A stretch of 64,000 nt of DNA from Candidatus Methylophosphatis roskildensis (lineage in GTDB: Bacteria > Pseudomonadota > Gammaproteobacteria > Burkholderiales > Rhodocyclaceae), in contig JADJEV010000004.1 of NCBI GenBank assembly GCA_016708905.1, positions 806,001 to 870,000 on the forward strand. Reading direction: 5' to 3'. The translations under genes and the position numbers were made by a program. The notes beneath the pieces are model-generated. The model worked only from the letters and a program-made list of their open reading frames with translations, was not told the DNA's origin and did not search any database. Of the stretch, positions 27,149 to 36,882 are shown in pieces (the stretch's first letter is position 1; every line of letters begins with the position of its first letter).

Positions 27149-28408
27149 ATGCGGGTAACACCGAGACAACTCTCCGGCGCCTGTGCTGCGCTGACCGATG
27201 CGCTGCGTTTCGAGCACCCGGCCGACGGCGTGCTGTCGGCCTACTTCCGCGAGCAGAAGCTGCTCGGCGCGCGCGACCGCAGGTTTGTCACCGAGACGGT
27301 GTTCGCGGTACTGCGCCACAAGCGCTCGCTGACGCGCCTGATCGGCGAGCCGGCCACACCGCGCCGGTTGGTGCTGGCGCAACTGGTTCGCCACGCCGGT
27401 CTGTCGCAGCGCGCGCTCGATGGGCTGCTCGAAGTCGGCGAGGCCGAGTGGCTGGCTGGCCTCAAGGCCGACGCCGGTCCGCCGCTCACCCTGGCCGAGC
27501 AGGCCGATCTGCCGGACTGGCTGGCCGACATGCTGAAGTCGCGCATGAGCGACGAGGATCTGCTGAAGCTCGCGCGCAGCCTCAATACCGGCGCGCCGCT
27601 CGATCTGCGCGTCAATCCGCTCAAGGCCTCACGCGAAGCGGTGCTCGAACAACTCCAGACCGATGGCTTCGAGAGCCAGGCCGGCAAGCTGTCGCCGCTG
27701 GCGATACGGCTCAGGACCAAGCCGGCGCTGACCCGCTATCCGCTCTATCAGCAGGGCCAGATCGAAGTGCAGGACGAAGGCTCGCAGTTGCTCGCCTATC
27801 TGGTGGCGCCCAAGCGAGGCGAGATGGTGGTCGACTTCTGCGCCGGGGCCGGCGGCAAGACCCTGCTGCTGGGCGCGCTGATGCGCTCGACCGGCCGGCT
27901 CTATGCGTTCGACGTCGCGGAGAAGCGGCTCGCCCGGCTGCGGCCGCGGGTGGCGCGGGCCGGGCTCTCGAACGTTCATCCGGTATGCATTTCGAGCGAG
28001 AATGACACGCGGGTCAAGCGGCTGGCCGGCAAGATCGATCGCGTGCTGGTCGACGCGCCGTGCAGCGGGCTCGGCACCCTGCGTCGCAATCCCGATCTCA
28101 AGTGGCGGCAGACGCCGGAGGGCGTGGCGGACCTGGTGCGCAAGCAGCAGGAGATCCTGTCCGGCGCGGCGCGGCTGGTGAAGGCCGGCGGGCGGCTGGT
28201 CTATGCCACCTGCAGCATCCTGCCGCAGGAGAACGAGGATGTCATCGCCGCGTTCCTCGCCGCGCACGAGGATTTCCTGCCGATTTCTGCCGCCCACGTC
28301 ATGCAGCAGCAGCAGATTCCGCTGGACACCGGCGATGCCTTGCGCCTGACCCCCTTCGATCACGACACCGACGCCTTCTATGCTGTCGTGCTGGAGCGGA
28401 GTAAATGA
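27149..28408 (+). CDS. rsmB: RsmB/NOP2-family 16S rRNA (cytosine-C5) methyltransferase
   Basis: The 419-residue protein has an N-terminal NusB-like helical part, then a Rossmann SAM domain with VVDFCAGAGGKTLLLGAL near 228-245, DAPCSGLGTLRRNPDLKW near 304 and the catalytic cysteine in VYATCSILPQEN near 349. This is the arrangement of m5C RNA methyltransferases of the RsmB/RsmF group; RsmB modifies C967 of 16S rRNA. I assign RsmB by overall layout, but another family member is possible. Its stop overlaps the next start by ATGA. Confidence 0.87.
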   Translation: MRVTPRQLSGACAALTDALRFEHPADGVLSAYFREQKLLGARDRRFVTETVFAVLRHKRSLTRLIGEPATPRRLVLAQLVRHAGLSQRALDGLLEVGEAEWLAGLKADAGPPLTLAEQADLPDWLADMLKSRMSDEDLLKLARSLNTGAPLDLRVNPLKASREAVLEQLQTDGFESQAGKLSPLAIRLRTKPALTRYPLYQQGQIEVQDEGSQLLAYLVAPKRGEMVVDFCAGAGGKTLLLGALMRSTGRLYAFDVAEKRLARLRPRVARAGLSNVHPVCISSENDTRVKRLAGKIDRVLVDAPCSGLGTLRRNPDLKWRQTPEGVADLVRKQQEILSGAARLVKAGGRLVYATCSILPQENEDVIAAFLAAHEDFLPISAAHVMQQQQIPLDTGDALRLTPFDHDTDAFYAVVLERSK

Positions 28409-28992
28409 CGCTGGCTTGGGGGGCGCTGTTCGTCGCCGCCTCGATGTCGGTCGCGAGCGTGGCCGGCGCATTCGAACCGGTGGCGCGCGAACCGATCGCC
28501 GCGACCGGCAGCATCGAGGTCGCCTTCTCTCCCTGGGACGACGCGCAAGCCGCCCTGCTGCGGGCGATCGACGACGCCAGGCGCGAAATCTACGTGCAGT
28601 CCTTTCTGTTCACCAGTCGCGCGCTGGCATTCTCGCTGCAGCAGGCCAGGCAGCGCGGGGTGCGGGTCGAGGTGCTGGCCGATGCCGGCATGAACCGGCG
28701 CAGCGACAATGGCTCGCAGATTCCGCTGCTCGCATCGAGCGGCATTACAGTGGCGATCGAGACCGAATACGCCAATGCGCATAACAAGGTGATCCTGATC
28801 GACCCGCAATCCGAGCACTGCGCGGTGGTCACCGGCTCGTACAACTTCACCTGGTCGGCGCGCAATCGCAATGCGGAAAACCTGCTGATCCTGCGCGGCA
28901 ACCGGCAGCTCGCGGCCGCCTATCTGGACAACTGGAAACGCCACCGCGCGCGGGCGATGCCCTTTGATCAGTTCCGCAAGGAACGGCCATGA
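28405..28992 (+). CDS. Exported phospholipase D-family nuclease (Nuc-like, single HKD)
   Basis: The 195-residue protein has a signal peptide (ALFVAASMSVASVAGAF) and a single PLD catalytic site: AHNKVILID near 131, then TGSYNFTWSARNRNAENLLI near 149-168. Small one-motif PLD proteins such as Nuc and Bfil dimerise and cleave DNA or phosphodiesters, here probably in the periplasm. The motif HNK replaces the usual HSK/HAK. The gene overlaps rsmB upstream and mscS downstream by four bases each. Confidence 0.85.
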   Translation: MTLAWGALFVAASMSVASVAGAFEPVAREPIAATGSIEVAFSPWDDAQAALLRAIDDARREIYVQSFLFTSRALAFSLQQARQRGVRVEVLADAGMNRRSDNGSQIPLLASSGITVAIETEYANAHNKVILIDPQSEHCAVVTGSYNFTWSARNRNAENLLILRGNRQLAAAYLDNWKRHRARAMPFDQFRKERP

Positions 28993-30299
28993 ACCCGGCG
29001 ACGAATCCGGGTCAACTGCTCGATGATCTGATGGCTTCGCTCGGCGAGCCGGGGGTCATCGGCGAACTGTCGATCATCGCGCTGTGTGTGGCGGTGGCGT
29101 TTCTGATCGCCCGCTACGTGCGCAGCCGGCGCATCGCCGATGCGCACGCGGCCGGCCGGGTGGCGGAACTCGGGCGGCGCAGCGTGCGACGGCTGACCTT
29201 CCCGCTGGCGGGCATCGTGCTGCTGCTGTTCGGCCGCGGCCTTGCGCACCTGGCCGGTCTGCCAACCCAGTTGTTTGCCAACGCGATCGCGCTGCTTGCC
29301 GCGATGGCGCTGATCCGCATGGCGGTGTTCGCGCTGCGCACGGTATTCGCGCCGTCGGGCTGGCTGGCGAGCTTCGAGCGCGGATTTGCGGCCATCGTCT
29401 GGGTGCTGTTCGCACTGCATGTGCTGGGCGTCCTGCCCGACGTGGTCGCGTGGATGGAATCGGTCGAGTTCTCGGTCGGCGCACAGAATCTCTCGGTGTG
29501 GCTGGTTCTGCAGGGCGCGGTAACGGTGCTGATCACCGTGCTGGCGGCGCTATGGCTGTCGGGCCTGCTCGAGACGCGCCTGATGGCTTCGAAGGAACTG
29601 AACGCCAGTCTCAAGGCGGTGTTTTCGCGGCTCGCCAAGGCGCTGCTGCTGTTGCTGGCGGTGCTGATCGCACTGCCGATGGTCGGCCTCGACCTGACGA
29701 CGCTGTCGGTGTTCGGCGGCGCGCTCGGTGTGGGCCTCGGGTTCGGCATGCAGAAGATTGCCAGCAACTACGTCTCGGGCTTCATCATCCTGCTCGACCG
29801 CTCGATCCAGATCGGCAACATGATCACCGTCGATCGCTTCCGCGGCGAGGTGCTGCAGATCAATACGCGCTACTCAGTGCTGCGCAGCCTGACCGGCGTC
29901 GAATCGATCGTGCCCAACGAGATGCTGATCGCATCGGTGGTCGAGAACGAGACCTACACCAATCCGCGGGTACGCATATCCATGCCGGTCCAGATCAGCT
30001 ACCAGAGCGATCTCGATCTGGCGATGCAGATCATGACCGAGAGCGCGCGCGCGCAGCCGCGGGTGCTGGCGGAGCCGCCGCCACAGGCCTTCGTCGGCGG
30101 CTTCGCCGACAGCGGCATCAACCTGGAACTCGGCCTGTGGATCGGCGATCCGCAGGAAGGCACGCTCGGCGTGCGCTCGGCGATCAACCTGCGGATCTGG
30201 CGCGAGTTCAAACGCCAGGGCGTCGAGATTCCCTATCCGCAGCGCGAAGTCAGGCTGCTGGGCGCGCCCGGCGCGGCCCCGGCGTCGCCCCAGGGCTGA
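28989..30299 (+). CDS. Mechanosensitive ion channel of the MscS family
   Basis: The 436-residue protein has about five to six hydrophobic segments in its first 230 residues. Then follow the pore-lining helix and MscS beta domain: VFGGALGVGLGFGMQKIASN near 238, LLDRSIQIGNMITVD near 268 and VPNEMLIASVVENETYTN near 309. The N-terminal extension makes it larger than E. coli MscS (286 residues). It opens on membrane tension to release solutes during hypo-osmotic shock. It is the last gene of the overlapping purN-to-mscS unit. Confidence 0.9.
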   Translation: MNPATNPGQLLDDLMASLGEPGVIGELSIIALCVAVAFLIARYVRSRRIADAHAAGRVAELGRRSVRRLTFPLAGIVLLLFGRGLAHLAGLPTQLFANAIALLAAMALIRMAVFALRTVFAPSGWLASFERGFAAIVWVLFALHVLGVLPDVVAWMESVEFSVGAQNLSVWLVLQGAVTVLITVLAALWLSGLLETRLMASKELNASLKAVFSRLAKALLLLLAVLIALPMVGLDLTTLSVFGGALGVGLGFGMQKIASNYVSGFIILLDRSIQIGNMITVDRFRGEVLQINTRYSVLRSLTGVESIVPNEMLIASVVENETYTNPRVRISMPVQISYQSDLDLAMQIMTESARAQPRVLAEPPPQAFVGGFADSGINLELGLWIGDPQEGTLGVRSAINLRIWREFKRQGVEIPYPQREVRLLGAPGAAPASPQG

Positions 30300-30426
30300 T
30301 CGCATCGGCATAGCATGGCGATCTTGTAAGTCCCATTATTTCAGTGCTTTGCCCGGGGCTCGATTGACCATTCGAGCGGTTCGCGTAGAATCGGCCCGAT
30401 TCCATCCTCGCTGGAGTTTCCCCCGC

Positions 30427-31593
30427 ATGTTTTCCGGATTGTTCGACCTGCCCTGGTGGGGCTATGTGGTCGCCACGCTCGTCATGACGCACATCACCAT
30501 CGCGTCGGTCACCATTTACCTGCACCGCCATCAGGCGCATCGGGCGCTCGATCTGCACGTGATTCCGAGCCATTTCTTCCGCCTCTGGCTGTGGCTGACC
30601 ACCGGCATGGTGACCAAGGAGTGGGCAGCGATCCACCGCAAGCACCACGCCAAGTGCGAGACGCCGGAAGACCCCCACAGCCCCCAGCAACTGGGGATCA
30701 ATCGCGTGCTGTGGGGCGGAGTGCTGCTCTACGTCAAGGAGTCGCGCAATGCGGAAACCATGGAGCGCTATGGCCACGGCACGCCGGACGACTGGATCGA
30801 GCGGCACATCTACACGCCGGGCCAGAAGCTCGGCATTGTCGTCATGCTGGCCGTCGACATCCTGTGCTTCGGCATCTGGCCGGGTGTGCTGATCTGGGGC
30901 GTGCAGATGATCTGGATTCCGTTCTGGGCGGCCGGGGTGATCAACGGCATCGGCCATTTCTGGGGCTATCGCAACTTCGAATGTGCCGATGCCAGCAGAA
31001 ACATCGTGCCCTGGGGCATCCTGATCGGCGGCGAAGAACTGCACAACAACCACCACGCGTTCGCCACCTCGGCCAAGCTGTCCGCCAGGTGGTATGAATT
31101 CGACATCGGCTGGGCCTACATCTGCATGCTCGCCGCGATCGGCCTGGCCAGGGTCAAGAAGGTGCTGCCGAAGCCGCGCTTCGCCGAGGCCAAGCCGGTG
31201 GTCGATCTCGACATGCTGCACGCGGTGATCACCCATCGCTACGATGTCGCCCGCCGCTACATGGGTTCGCTGCAATCGATCTACCGCGAAGAACTGGCCA
31301 AACTGCGCGGCTCTCTCGACACCCAGCAGGTCTCGGCGCTCAAGCGCTGGTTCGCGCGCGACGGCGAGGTGCGAGCCCAGGACCGGGCGAGTATCGAAGC
31401 GGCATTGACCCAGAGCAAGCGGCTGCAAACCATCTATGCCATGCGGCGCGATTTGACCGCGGTGTGGGAAAGATCGAATGCCACGCGCGAGCAGTTGGTC
31501 AGGGATTTGCAGGACTGGTGCCATCGCGCCGAAGCCAGCGGCATCGCCCAGTTGCAGGAGTTCTCGCTGCGGCTGCGCCGTTACGCGGTCTGA
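30427..31593 (+). CDS. Acyl-lipid/acyl-CoA fatty acid desaturase with C-terminal helical extension
   Basis: The 388-residue membrane enzyme has the three histidine boxes of delta-9-type desaturases, which bind the di-iron centre: HRHQAH near 34-39, HRKHHA near 70-75 and ELHNNHHA near 206-213. Hydrophobic segments flank them. It introduces a cis double bond in fatty acyl chains and so tunes membrane fluidity. About 130 residues after the third membrane region are hydrophilic and helical (LDMLHAVITHRYDVARRY to the end), an extension not found in short desaturases and of unknown role. dacB starts six bases downstream. Confidence 0.9.
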   Translation: MFSGLFDLPWWGYVVATLVMTHITIASVTIYLHRHQAHRALDLHVIPSHFFRLWLWLTTGMVTKEWAAIHRKHHAKCETPEDPHSPQQLGINRVLWGGVLLYVKESRNAETMERYGHGTPDDWIERHIYTPGQKLGIVVMLAVDILCFGIWPGVLIWGVQMIWIPFWAAGVINGIGHFWGYRNFECADASRNIVPWGILIGGEELHNNHHAFATSAKLSARWYEFDIGWAYICMLAAIGLARVKKVLPKPRFAEAKPVVDLDMLHAVITHRYDVARRYMGSLQSIYREELAKLRGSLDTQQVSALKRWFARDGEVRAQDRASIEAALTQSKRLQTIYAMRRDLTAVWERSNATREQLVRDLQDWCHRAEASGIAQLQEFSLRLRRYAV

Positions 31594-31599
31594 CGTCCA

Positions 31600-33087
31600 A
31601 TGAGTCCGACAGCGGGCCCGCGCAAGCGGGCCTTGTTGTTTGTCGTGGCCGCGCTGCTGTCCGGCTTGGGCGCGATGCCCGCGTGCGCGCAGGACTCGAT
31701 GCCGATGCCCGACTGGTTCGCCCGCGAACTCGGCCGATTGCAGATCCCGGCCGACGCGGTCTCGCTCTACGCGCGCGATCTGCCGAGCGGTGCGGAAATC
31801 CTCAGCCACAACGCGCAGACGGCGCTGCGCCCGGCCTCGACCATCAAGCTGGTGACGACCCTGCTGGCGCTCGAAGTCCTCGCTGACGAACCGGTATTTC
31901 GTACCGACTTCCACCTGCTCGGCCGCGGCAGGCGCGCGCTGCGTAACGGCCAGCTCGACGGTGATCTGCTGGTGCGCGGCGCGGGCGATCCCACGCTCGA
32001 CAGCGCCAAGCTCGAAGCCGTGGCGCGGCGCCTGGTCAAACGCGGGGTGCGGGTGATCGATGGCGACATCGTGCTCGACACCAGCAATCAAGCGGCCGCG
32101 CCCAACGATGATCCGCGCTTCTTCGCCGAGATCGAGGCGCCATTCAGCGCGCCGCCCTCGCCGTTTACCGTCAATGGCAAGGCCGTCACCCTGGTGGTGA
32201 AGCCGGCGGCAAGAGGCGAGGGCATTTCGGTGACGCTCGAGCCGGACCTGCCCAGCGTCAAGCTCGAAAGTTCGCTCGGTTTCAGCAGGCGCGAGTGCGG
32301 CAGTGCCAGGGAGGCGATCACACTCGATGTGCAGGGCAGCGCCGAGCAGGCGACGGTGCGCGTCTCGGGCATCTATCCGCTGGCTTGCGGCGAATACCGG
32401 CGAAGCATCTCGGTGCTGAGTGCCGAACGCTACTTCGCCGATGCCTTCCTGCTGGCCTACGAGAAGGCCGGCGGATTCGTGTCCGGCAGCGTGCGCAGCG
32501 ACCCCAGACGCAGAGTCAGCGCGCGCATGCGCCCCTTCGAAACCATCGCATCGAGCCCGCTGCCCGACATCGTGCGCGAGGTCAACAAGCAGAGCAACAA
32601 CCTCTGGGCGCAGCAGTTGTTCCTGCGCGTCGGCACCCAGCTCGCCCACAAGCCCGTCGAATCGACGGTGGCATCAACCTCGGTCGATACCTGGATGCGC
32701 GAAAACCTGCCGCAGGCCCTGCCGGTCACGATGGAGACCGGAGCGGGACTCTCCGCCAACGAGCGCATCAGCGCGCGTGGACTGGTCGAACTGCTCGATC
32801 ACGCGGCGCGGGCGAAGTATGCGGAGGTGTTCTTCGACAGTCTGTCGATCGTCGGCGTCGACGGCACTGCCGCCGCGCGCATGCGCGACACGCCGGTCGC
32901 GGGCAATGCGCGCGTCAAGACCGGCACCGTATCCGATGCGCGCGGCCTGGCCGGCCGCCTGCAGTCGGCCGGCGGCAGCACGGTGCTGTTCGCGATACTC
33001 ATCAACCATCCGCGCGCCGGCCTGGCCACCGGCCTGATCGACCGCCTGACCGAACGCCTGCAGGCCGGGCTCACGCAGCATCGCTAG
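31600..33087 (+). CDS. dacB: D-alanyl-D-alanine carboxypeptidase/endopeptidase (PBP4)
   Basis: The 495-residue periplasmic peptidase has a signal peptide (LLFVVAALLSGLGAMPACAQ) and all three penicillin-binding motifs: RPASTIK (SxxK) near 80, QSNN (SxN) near 330 and VKTGT (KTG) near 435. The insertion between the first two motifs is typical of class C PBP4. It trims or cleaves peptidoglycan cross-links. The last 69 codons and the following 193 bases (32878-33280) are present a second time at 41045-41447, and this repeat marks the edge of the mobile region to the right. Confidence 0.94.
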   Translation: MSPTAGPRKRALLFVVAALLSGLGAMPACAQDSMPMPDWFARELGRLQIPADAVSLYARDLPSGAEILSHNAQTALRPASTIKLVTTLLALEVLADEPVFRTDFHLLGRGRRALRNGQLDGDLLVRGAGDPTLDSAKLEAVARRLVKRGVRVIDGDIVLDTSNQAAAPNDDPRFFAEIEAPFSAPPSPFTVNGKAVTLVVKPAARGEGISVTLEPDLPSVKLESSLGFSRRECGSAREAITLDVQGSAEQATVRVSGIYPLACGEYRRSISVLSAERYFADAFLLAYEKAGGFVSGSVRSDPRRRVSARMRPFETIASSPLPDIVREVNKQSNNLWAQQLFLRVGTQLAHKPVESTVASTSVDTWMRENLPQALPVTMETGAGLSANERISARGLVELLDHAARAKYAEVFFDSLSIVGVDGTAAARMRDTPVAGNARVKTGTVSDARGLAGRLQSAGGSTVLFAILINHPRAGLATGLIDRLTERLQAGLTQHR

Positions 33088-33280
33088 AACCCGCACCAGC
33101 TGGCGATCTGCGAGGTGGTATGGCTGGAATCCGCATGGATAGACGCCCTACGAGCACGATTGCCCGGAACGACCGCCCGGTGGGGCTCTCGGGGTGGTAC
33201 GCTGTGGAAGAGCGAAACTGCCTACGGGGGCGGATGCCGCGCATGAACTGCGTTGAAGGCTAAGGATGTCGGCATTCCGG
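32878..33280 (+). repeat. 403-bp direct repeat, copy 1 (dacB 3' end and flank)
   Basis: This copy runs from CGCATGCGCGACACGCCGG inside dacB, through its stop codon, to a TTCCGG. It matches 41045-41447 in the same orientation over exactly the same length, without indels and with scattered substitutions on the order of one in twelve bases. The 7.76 kb between the copies carries the decayed type I restriction locus. Confidence 0.93.
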
Positions 33281-33438
33281 CTCAAAGTTCGGTCGGCAGG
33301 GCGGCTCAAACTTGGATCGGCACGGACAAGCAGAGCACAGGGAGAGGAACGGCCGAGTGCGCGCCTGGAACGTTGACTTCCGGAGCCGTGTGCTCAAGAG
33401 GCCAAGGTGCGAAACCGCGCCAACACTGGCGTTCCGGG

Positions 33439-33490
33439 AAAAAGACCCCCACCCGATAAGGGTTGGGGTCTTCGAAAATGGTGGCGGGTG
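33439..33490 (-). terminator. ssrA-type terminator and 3'-end remnant A
   Basis: A hairpin (AGACCCCCACCC, loop GATAA, GGGTTGGGGTCT at 33443-33471) is followed on the minus strand by a T run, and on the plus strand by AAATGGTGGCGGG. The same layout, terminator stem with CCCCAAC/GTTGGGG plus ATGGTGG, occurs at the true ssrA 3' end (57389-57433) and at 50409-50450. It can terminate minus-strand transcription and looks like a degenerate attachment site. The rest of 33281-33610 shows nothing else. Confidence 0.6.
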
Positions 33491-33610
33491 GTTGACCACA
33501 TGCCGACTGGCCTCCCGAGCTTATGAGCACTGGTGTGGGGTGCTGCGGGCGCCTGGCCTACTCCCCGGAAATTCCGGAAAGCTGGCCCCAACGCAAAAGA
33601 CCAGATCACA

Positions 33611-36600
33611 CTACGGGCCGCTCGTCTTTGCCACCGAAAGGCGATCGTAGACTTGGCTTCCGAGCCACTTTGACACCAGCTCCTGCATCTCCGGTTTGCC
33701 CATGTAGTCGGTGAACAATTCCTCGTTCAGTTCCATTCGCTCGATGAACAGGGACTCGAGCACCTGCCGGAACACCAGTTGGAACTTGTCGAGGGAGTTG
33801 ACCTCGGCTGCTTTCTGCAGCGACTCGTTCAGGCTCGCCGCTTCAGCGATCTGATCGAAGAACAGCTGGTCCGCCTCGTTCAACTCGCCGCCGAAGCGCT
33901 GGTTGATGATGTCGATCAGGCGAGACAGCGAAACGTGCTCTTCGCGCACCATGCCCGACCCCACCTCGCGCGGGCCGTCCAGCGGTTTGGCATAGCCGTC
34001 GTTGAGGCTGATCGAGCCTTCACTGATCTTCTGCAACCGGTAGTAGTCGAGTTCGATCCCCTCGTCGAACTGGTAGCCCGGCCCGCTCTTACGCTTGGGC
34101 AGCTTCAACGCGAGGTGCCGCAAGTACGTGAACAGCTTTTCCAGATCGCTGTCCTGGTAGGGGATCACCTGGCTCAGGAAGCTGTAGAGATTGCGGAAGG
34201 CCTGTAGCTTGCCACGCCACAGTTCGGCCTCCTCCTCTTCCGTGTTCTGCAACTGCACGAAGCGCGCGACCGCCTGATCGAGAATCGCGTTCATCGTCTT
34301 GTGGTCGCCGGCGCTCTGGCGGCGCTTCGGCGCAAAGAACACCCGCGCAAATTCGGCCACTTCGGTCTGGAGGTAGATGCCCGAGGCATCGAGCTCGGCC
34401 TTGACCTCGTAGAGCTTGTCGGGATCGACCTGCTCGCCCATCACTGAGCCTTCGTAGTATTGGCGGAAGGCCTCCTGGATTTCACCAGGATCATTGACGA
34501 AGTCGAGCACGAAGGTGTCGTCCTTGAGCGGATGGGTGCGGTTCAAGCGCGATAGCGTCTGCACGGCCTGAATACCAGCAAGGCGCTTATCCACGTACAT
34601 CGTGTGCAGCAGCGGCTGATCGAAGCCGGTCTGGAATTTCTCGGCCACCAGCAGTACACGGAAATCCGGCTTGGCGAAGGTGGCGGGCAGTTCCTTCTCT
34701 TTCACTCCGCCGTTCATCCCCACTTCGGTGTAACTTTTCTCTGGAATCTTGTCGTCTTCAACGCTGCCCGAGAACGCCACCAGGCTCTTGATCGGGTAGC
34801 CCTTCTCCTCGATGTAGCGGTCGAACTCCTGCTTGTAGCGTACGGCCTCCAGCCGCGATCCGGTGACCACCATCGCCTTGGCATGGCCGCCGATCCTGTG
34901 GCGCGTGAACTGCTGGAAATGTTCGACCATCACCTCGGTCTTCTGGCCGATGTTGTGCGGGTGCAGGCGCATGAAGCGGGCCAGCGCCCTGGCGGCTTTC
35001 TTGCGCTCGACATTGGGGTCGTCCTCGGCCTTCTTGATCAGCTTGTAGTAGGTCTTGTAGGTGACGTAGCTTTTCAGCACGTCCTCGATGAAGCCCTCCT
35101 CAATCGCCTGGCGCATTGTGTAGCGGTGGAAGGGTTCGCCGTTGCGACCGAAGATCGCCAGGGTCTTGTGCTTGGGCGTGGCGGTGAAGGCAAAGAAACT
35201 CATGTTCGGCTGCTGGCCACGCTTGGCCATGGAATGGAACAGGCGTTCCAGCTCGACTTCGCCATCCTCCCCGGCCATCTCCTGCGCCTTGCGGCGCAGC
35301 TCCGCGCCGCCGAGCACGCCCTTGAGCTCGGTCGCCGTCTCGCCCGATTGCGAGCTGTGCGCCTCGTCGATGATCACCGCATACTTGCGCGCGGGCAGAT
35401 GACTCTTGCCGCCTTGGCCGCGCTCCTCGCTCAGCTTGGCCAACTGGCCGGAAACGAACGGGAATTTCTGCAGCGTGGTGATGACGATCGGCACGCCGGC
35501 TTCCAGCGCCTCGGCGAGCTGGCGCGAATCCTCGTCGATCTTTTGCACCACGCCCTGGCGGTGGTCGAACTGGTAGATCGTGTTCTGCAACTGGCGGTCC
35601 AGCACCACGCGGTCGGTGATGACCACCACGCTGTCGAACAGCCGCTCGTCGCATTCGTTGTGCAGGCTCGACAGGCGATGCGCCAGCCAGGCAATGGTGT
35701 TGCTCTTGCCGCTGCCGGCCGAGTGCTCCACCAGATAGTTGTGCCCCACGCCTTCGCTGGCGGCGGCCGCCACCATCTGGCGCACTGCCTGCAGCTGGTG
35801 ATAGCGCGGAAAGATCAGGCTTTCCTTGCGTAGCTTCTTGCCGTCGTCCGTCGTTTTTTCTTCCACATCGAGATGCAGAAAGCGGGCGAGCAGATCGAGC
35901 AAGCTGTCGCGTTGCAGGACCTCTTCCCACACGTACGCTGTCTTGTAGTTGCGCCCCTCTCGGTCGGGCGGGTTCCCGGCGCCGCCGTCCGTGCCCCGGT
36001 TGAAGGGCAGAAAGTGGGTGCGATCCGGCCAGGCGCGTGGCCATGTGCGCCTCTTCGGTGTCCACCGCGAAATGCACCAGCGCGCGCTTGGTGAACACGA
36101 AGATCGGTTCGCGCGGGTCGCGGTCGTGGCGGTACTGGTGGATGGCATTGGCCGCCGTCTGCTCACTCAAGGGGTTCTTCAGCTCCAGCGTCACTACCGG
36201 GATGCCGTTGACCGACAGCACCACATCCAGCGACTTTTCCGACTTCGGGCTGAAGTGCAATTGGCGGGTAAGCCCCAGCCGATTGGCCTGATAGCGTGCC
36301 TCCAGCTCGGGGTTCAAGCCGTGGGCCGGGCGAAAGAAGGCGATCCGCAGCGTCTTGCCGAAACACTTGAAGCCGTGACGCAGCGTGGCCAGCGTGCCAT
36401 GGGTGTCCAGCCACTTGCACAGTGATTCCAACACCCGCGCGCCGGTCTGCTCCCCGTGCAGTGCCTCCAGCTTCTCCCACACCTTGCCTTGCGTGGCGCG
36501 GATGAAGTCCAGCGCCTCATCGGGGAAGATCGCCCGCTCGCGGTCGAAGCCCTTGGCGTCGGTCCGTGCGTACCCGTCACCCAGCAAGACCGCCTCGATG

Positions 36601-36635
36601 GCGGTCTCGAATGCGGCTTCGCTGGTCGATTTCAC
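33611..36635 (-). pseudogene. hsdR: Type I restriction enzyme R subunit with frameshift
   Basis: The coding sequence spans two frames that change near 36022. The first gives MKSTSEAAFETAIEAVLLG, the PD-(D/E)xK nuclease region (VNGIPVVTLELKNPLSEQ) and ends at AHMATRLAG. The second resumes at THFLPFNRGTDGGAGNPP with Walker A AGSGKSNTIAWLAH, the Walker B region KYAVIIDEAHSSQSGE and the SF2 motor. Total length of about 1,007 residues fits HsdR. A single-base deletion in the GGCCGGATCG stretch explains the break. It could be a real mutation or a sequencing slip, but the partner methylase is also damaged, which favours real decay. Confidence 0.85.
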
Positions 36636-36678
36636 TGCAGCATCCTTTGCCTATCGCAAACAGGCGAGTACGGCGATA

Positions 36679-36882
36679 TCAATCGCTACGGGCGTACATC
36701 GAGGCGCCTTGCGTAGCCGAAGGCGCCTCGGCGTAGATCGTCACCGGCTTGCCGTTTTGCCAGACCACAGCGTATTGGCCAAGCCGGCGCTTGCGCTCCA
36801 GCGCCTTGCCGACGGCCTGCCGCAGGCTTTCCAGCATGCGCTGGCCATCGGCGGAGGGCACCGTGTTGCGGTTCGTGTTCAA
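36679..36882 (-). CDS. Small protein downstream of the zeta-like kinase
   Basis: A 67-codon frame from a TTG at 36882 reads NTNRNTVPSADGQRMLESLR, then KALERKRRLGQYAVVWQNGK, ending TQGASMYARSD. The start overlaps the stop of the kinase gene as TTGA, so translation is probably coupled. Similar short genes are often found beside zeta-like kinases and type I restriction genes and may be the antidote partner; that role is inference. I do not recognise a domain. A GC-rich inverted repeat at about 36697-36726 lies inside its 3' end. Confidence 0.65.
   Translation of the reverse strand: MNTNRNTVPSADGQRMLESLRQAVGKALERKRRLGQYAVVWQNGKPVTIYAEAPSATQGASMYARSD

Noticed and set aside
30250..32649. 799-codon minus-strand frame
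   Set aside because: It is antisense to the desaturase and dacB genes, which have full motif support; long antisense frames are expected at this GC content.
36697..36726. GC-rich inverted repeat as terminator of the hsd operon
   Set aside because: It lies inside the coding end of the small gene and has no following T run, so terminator function is unsupported.
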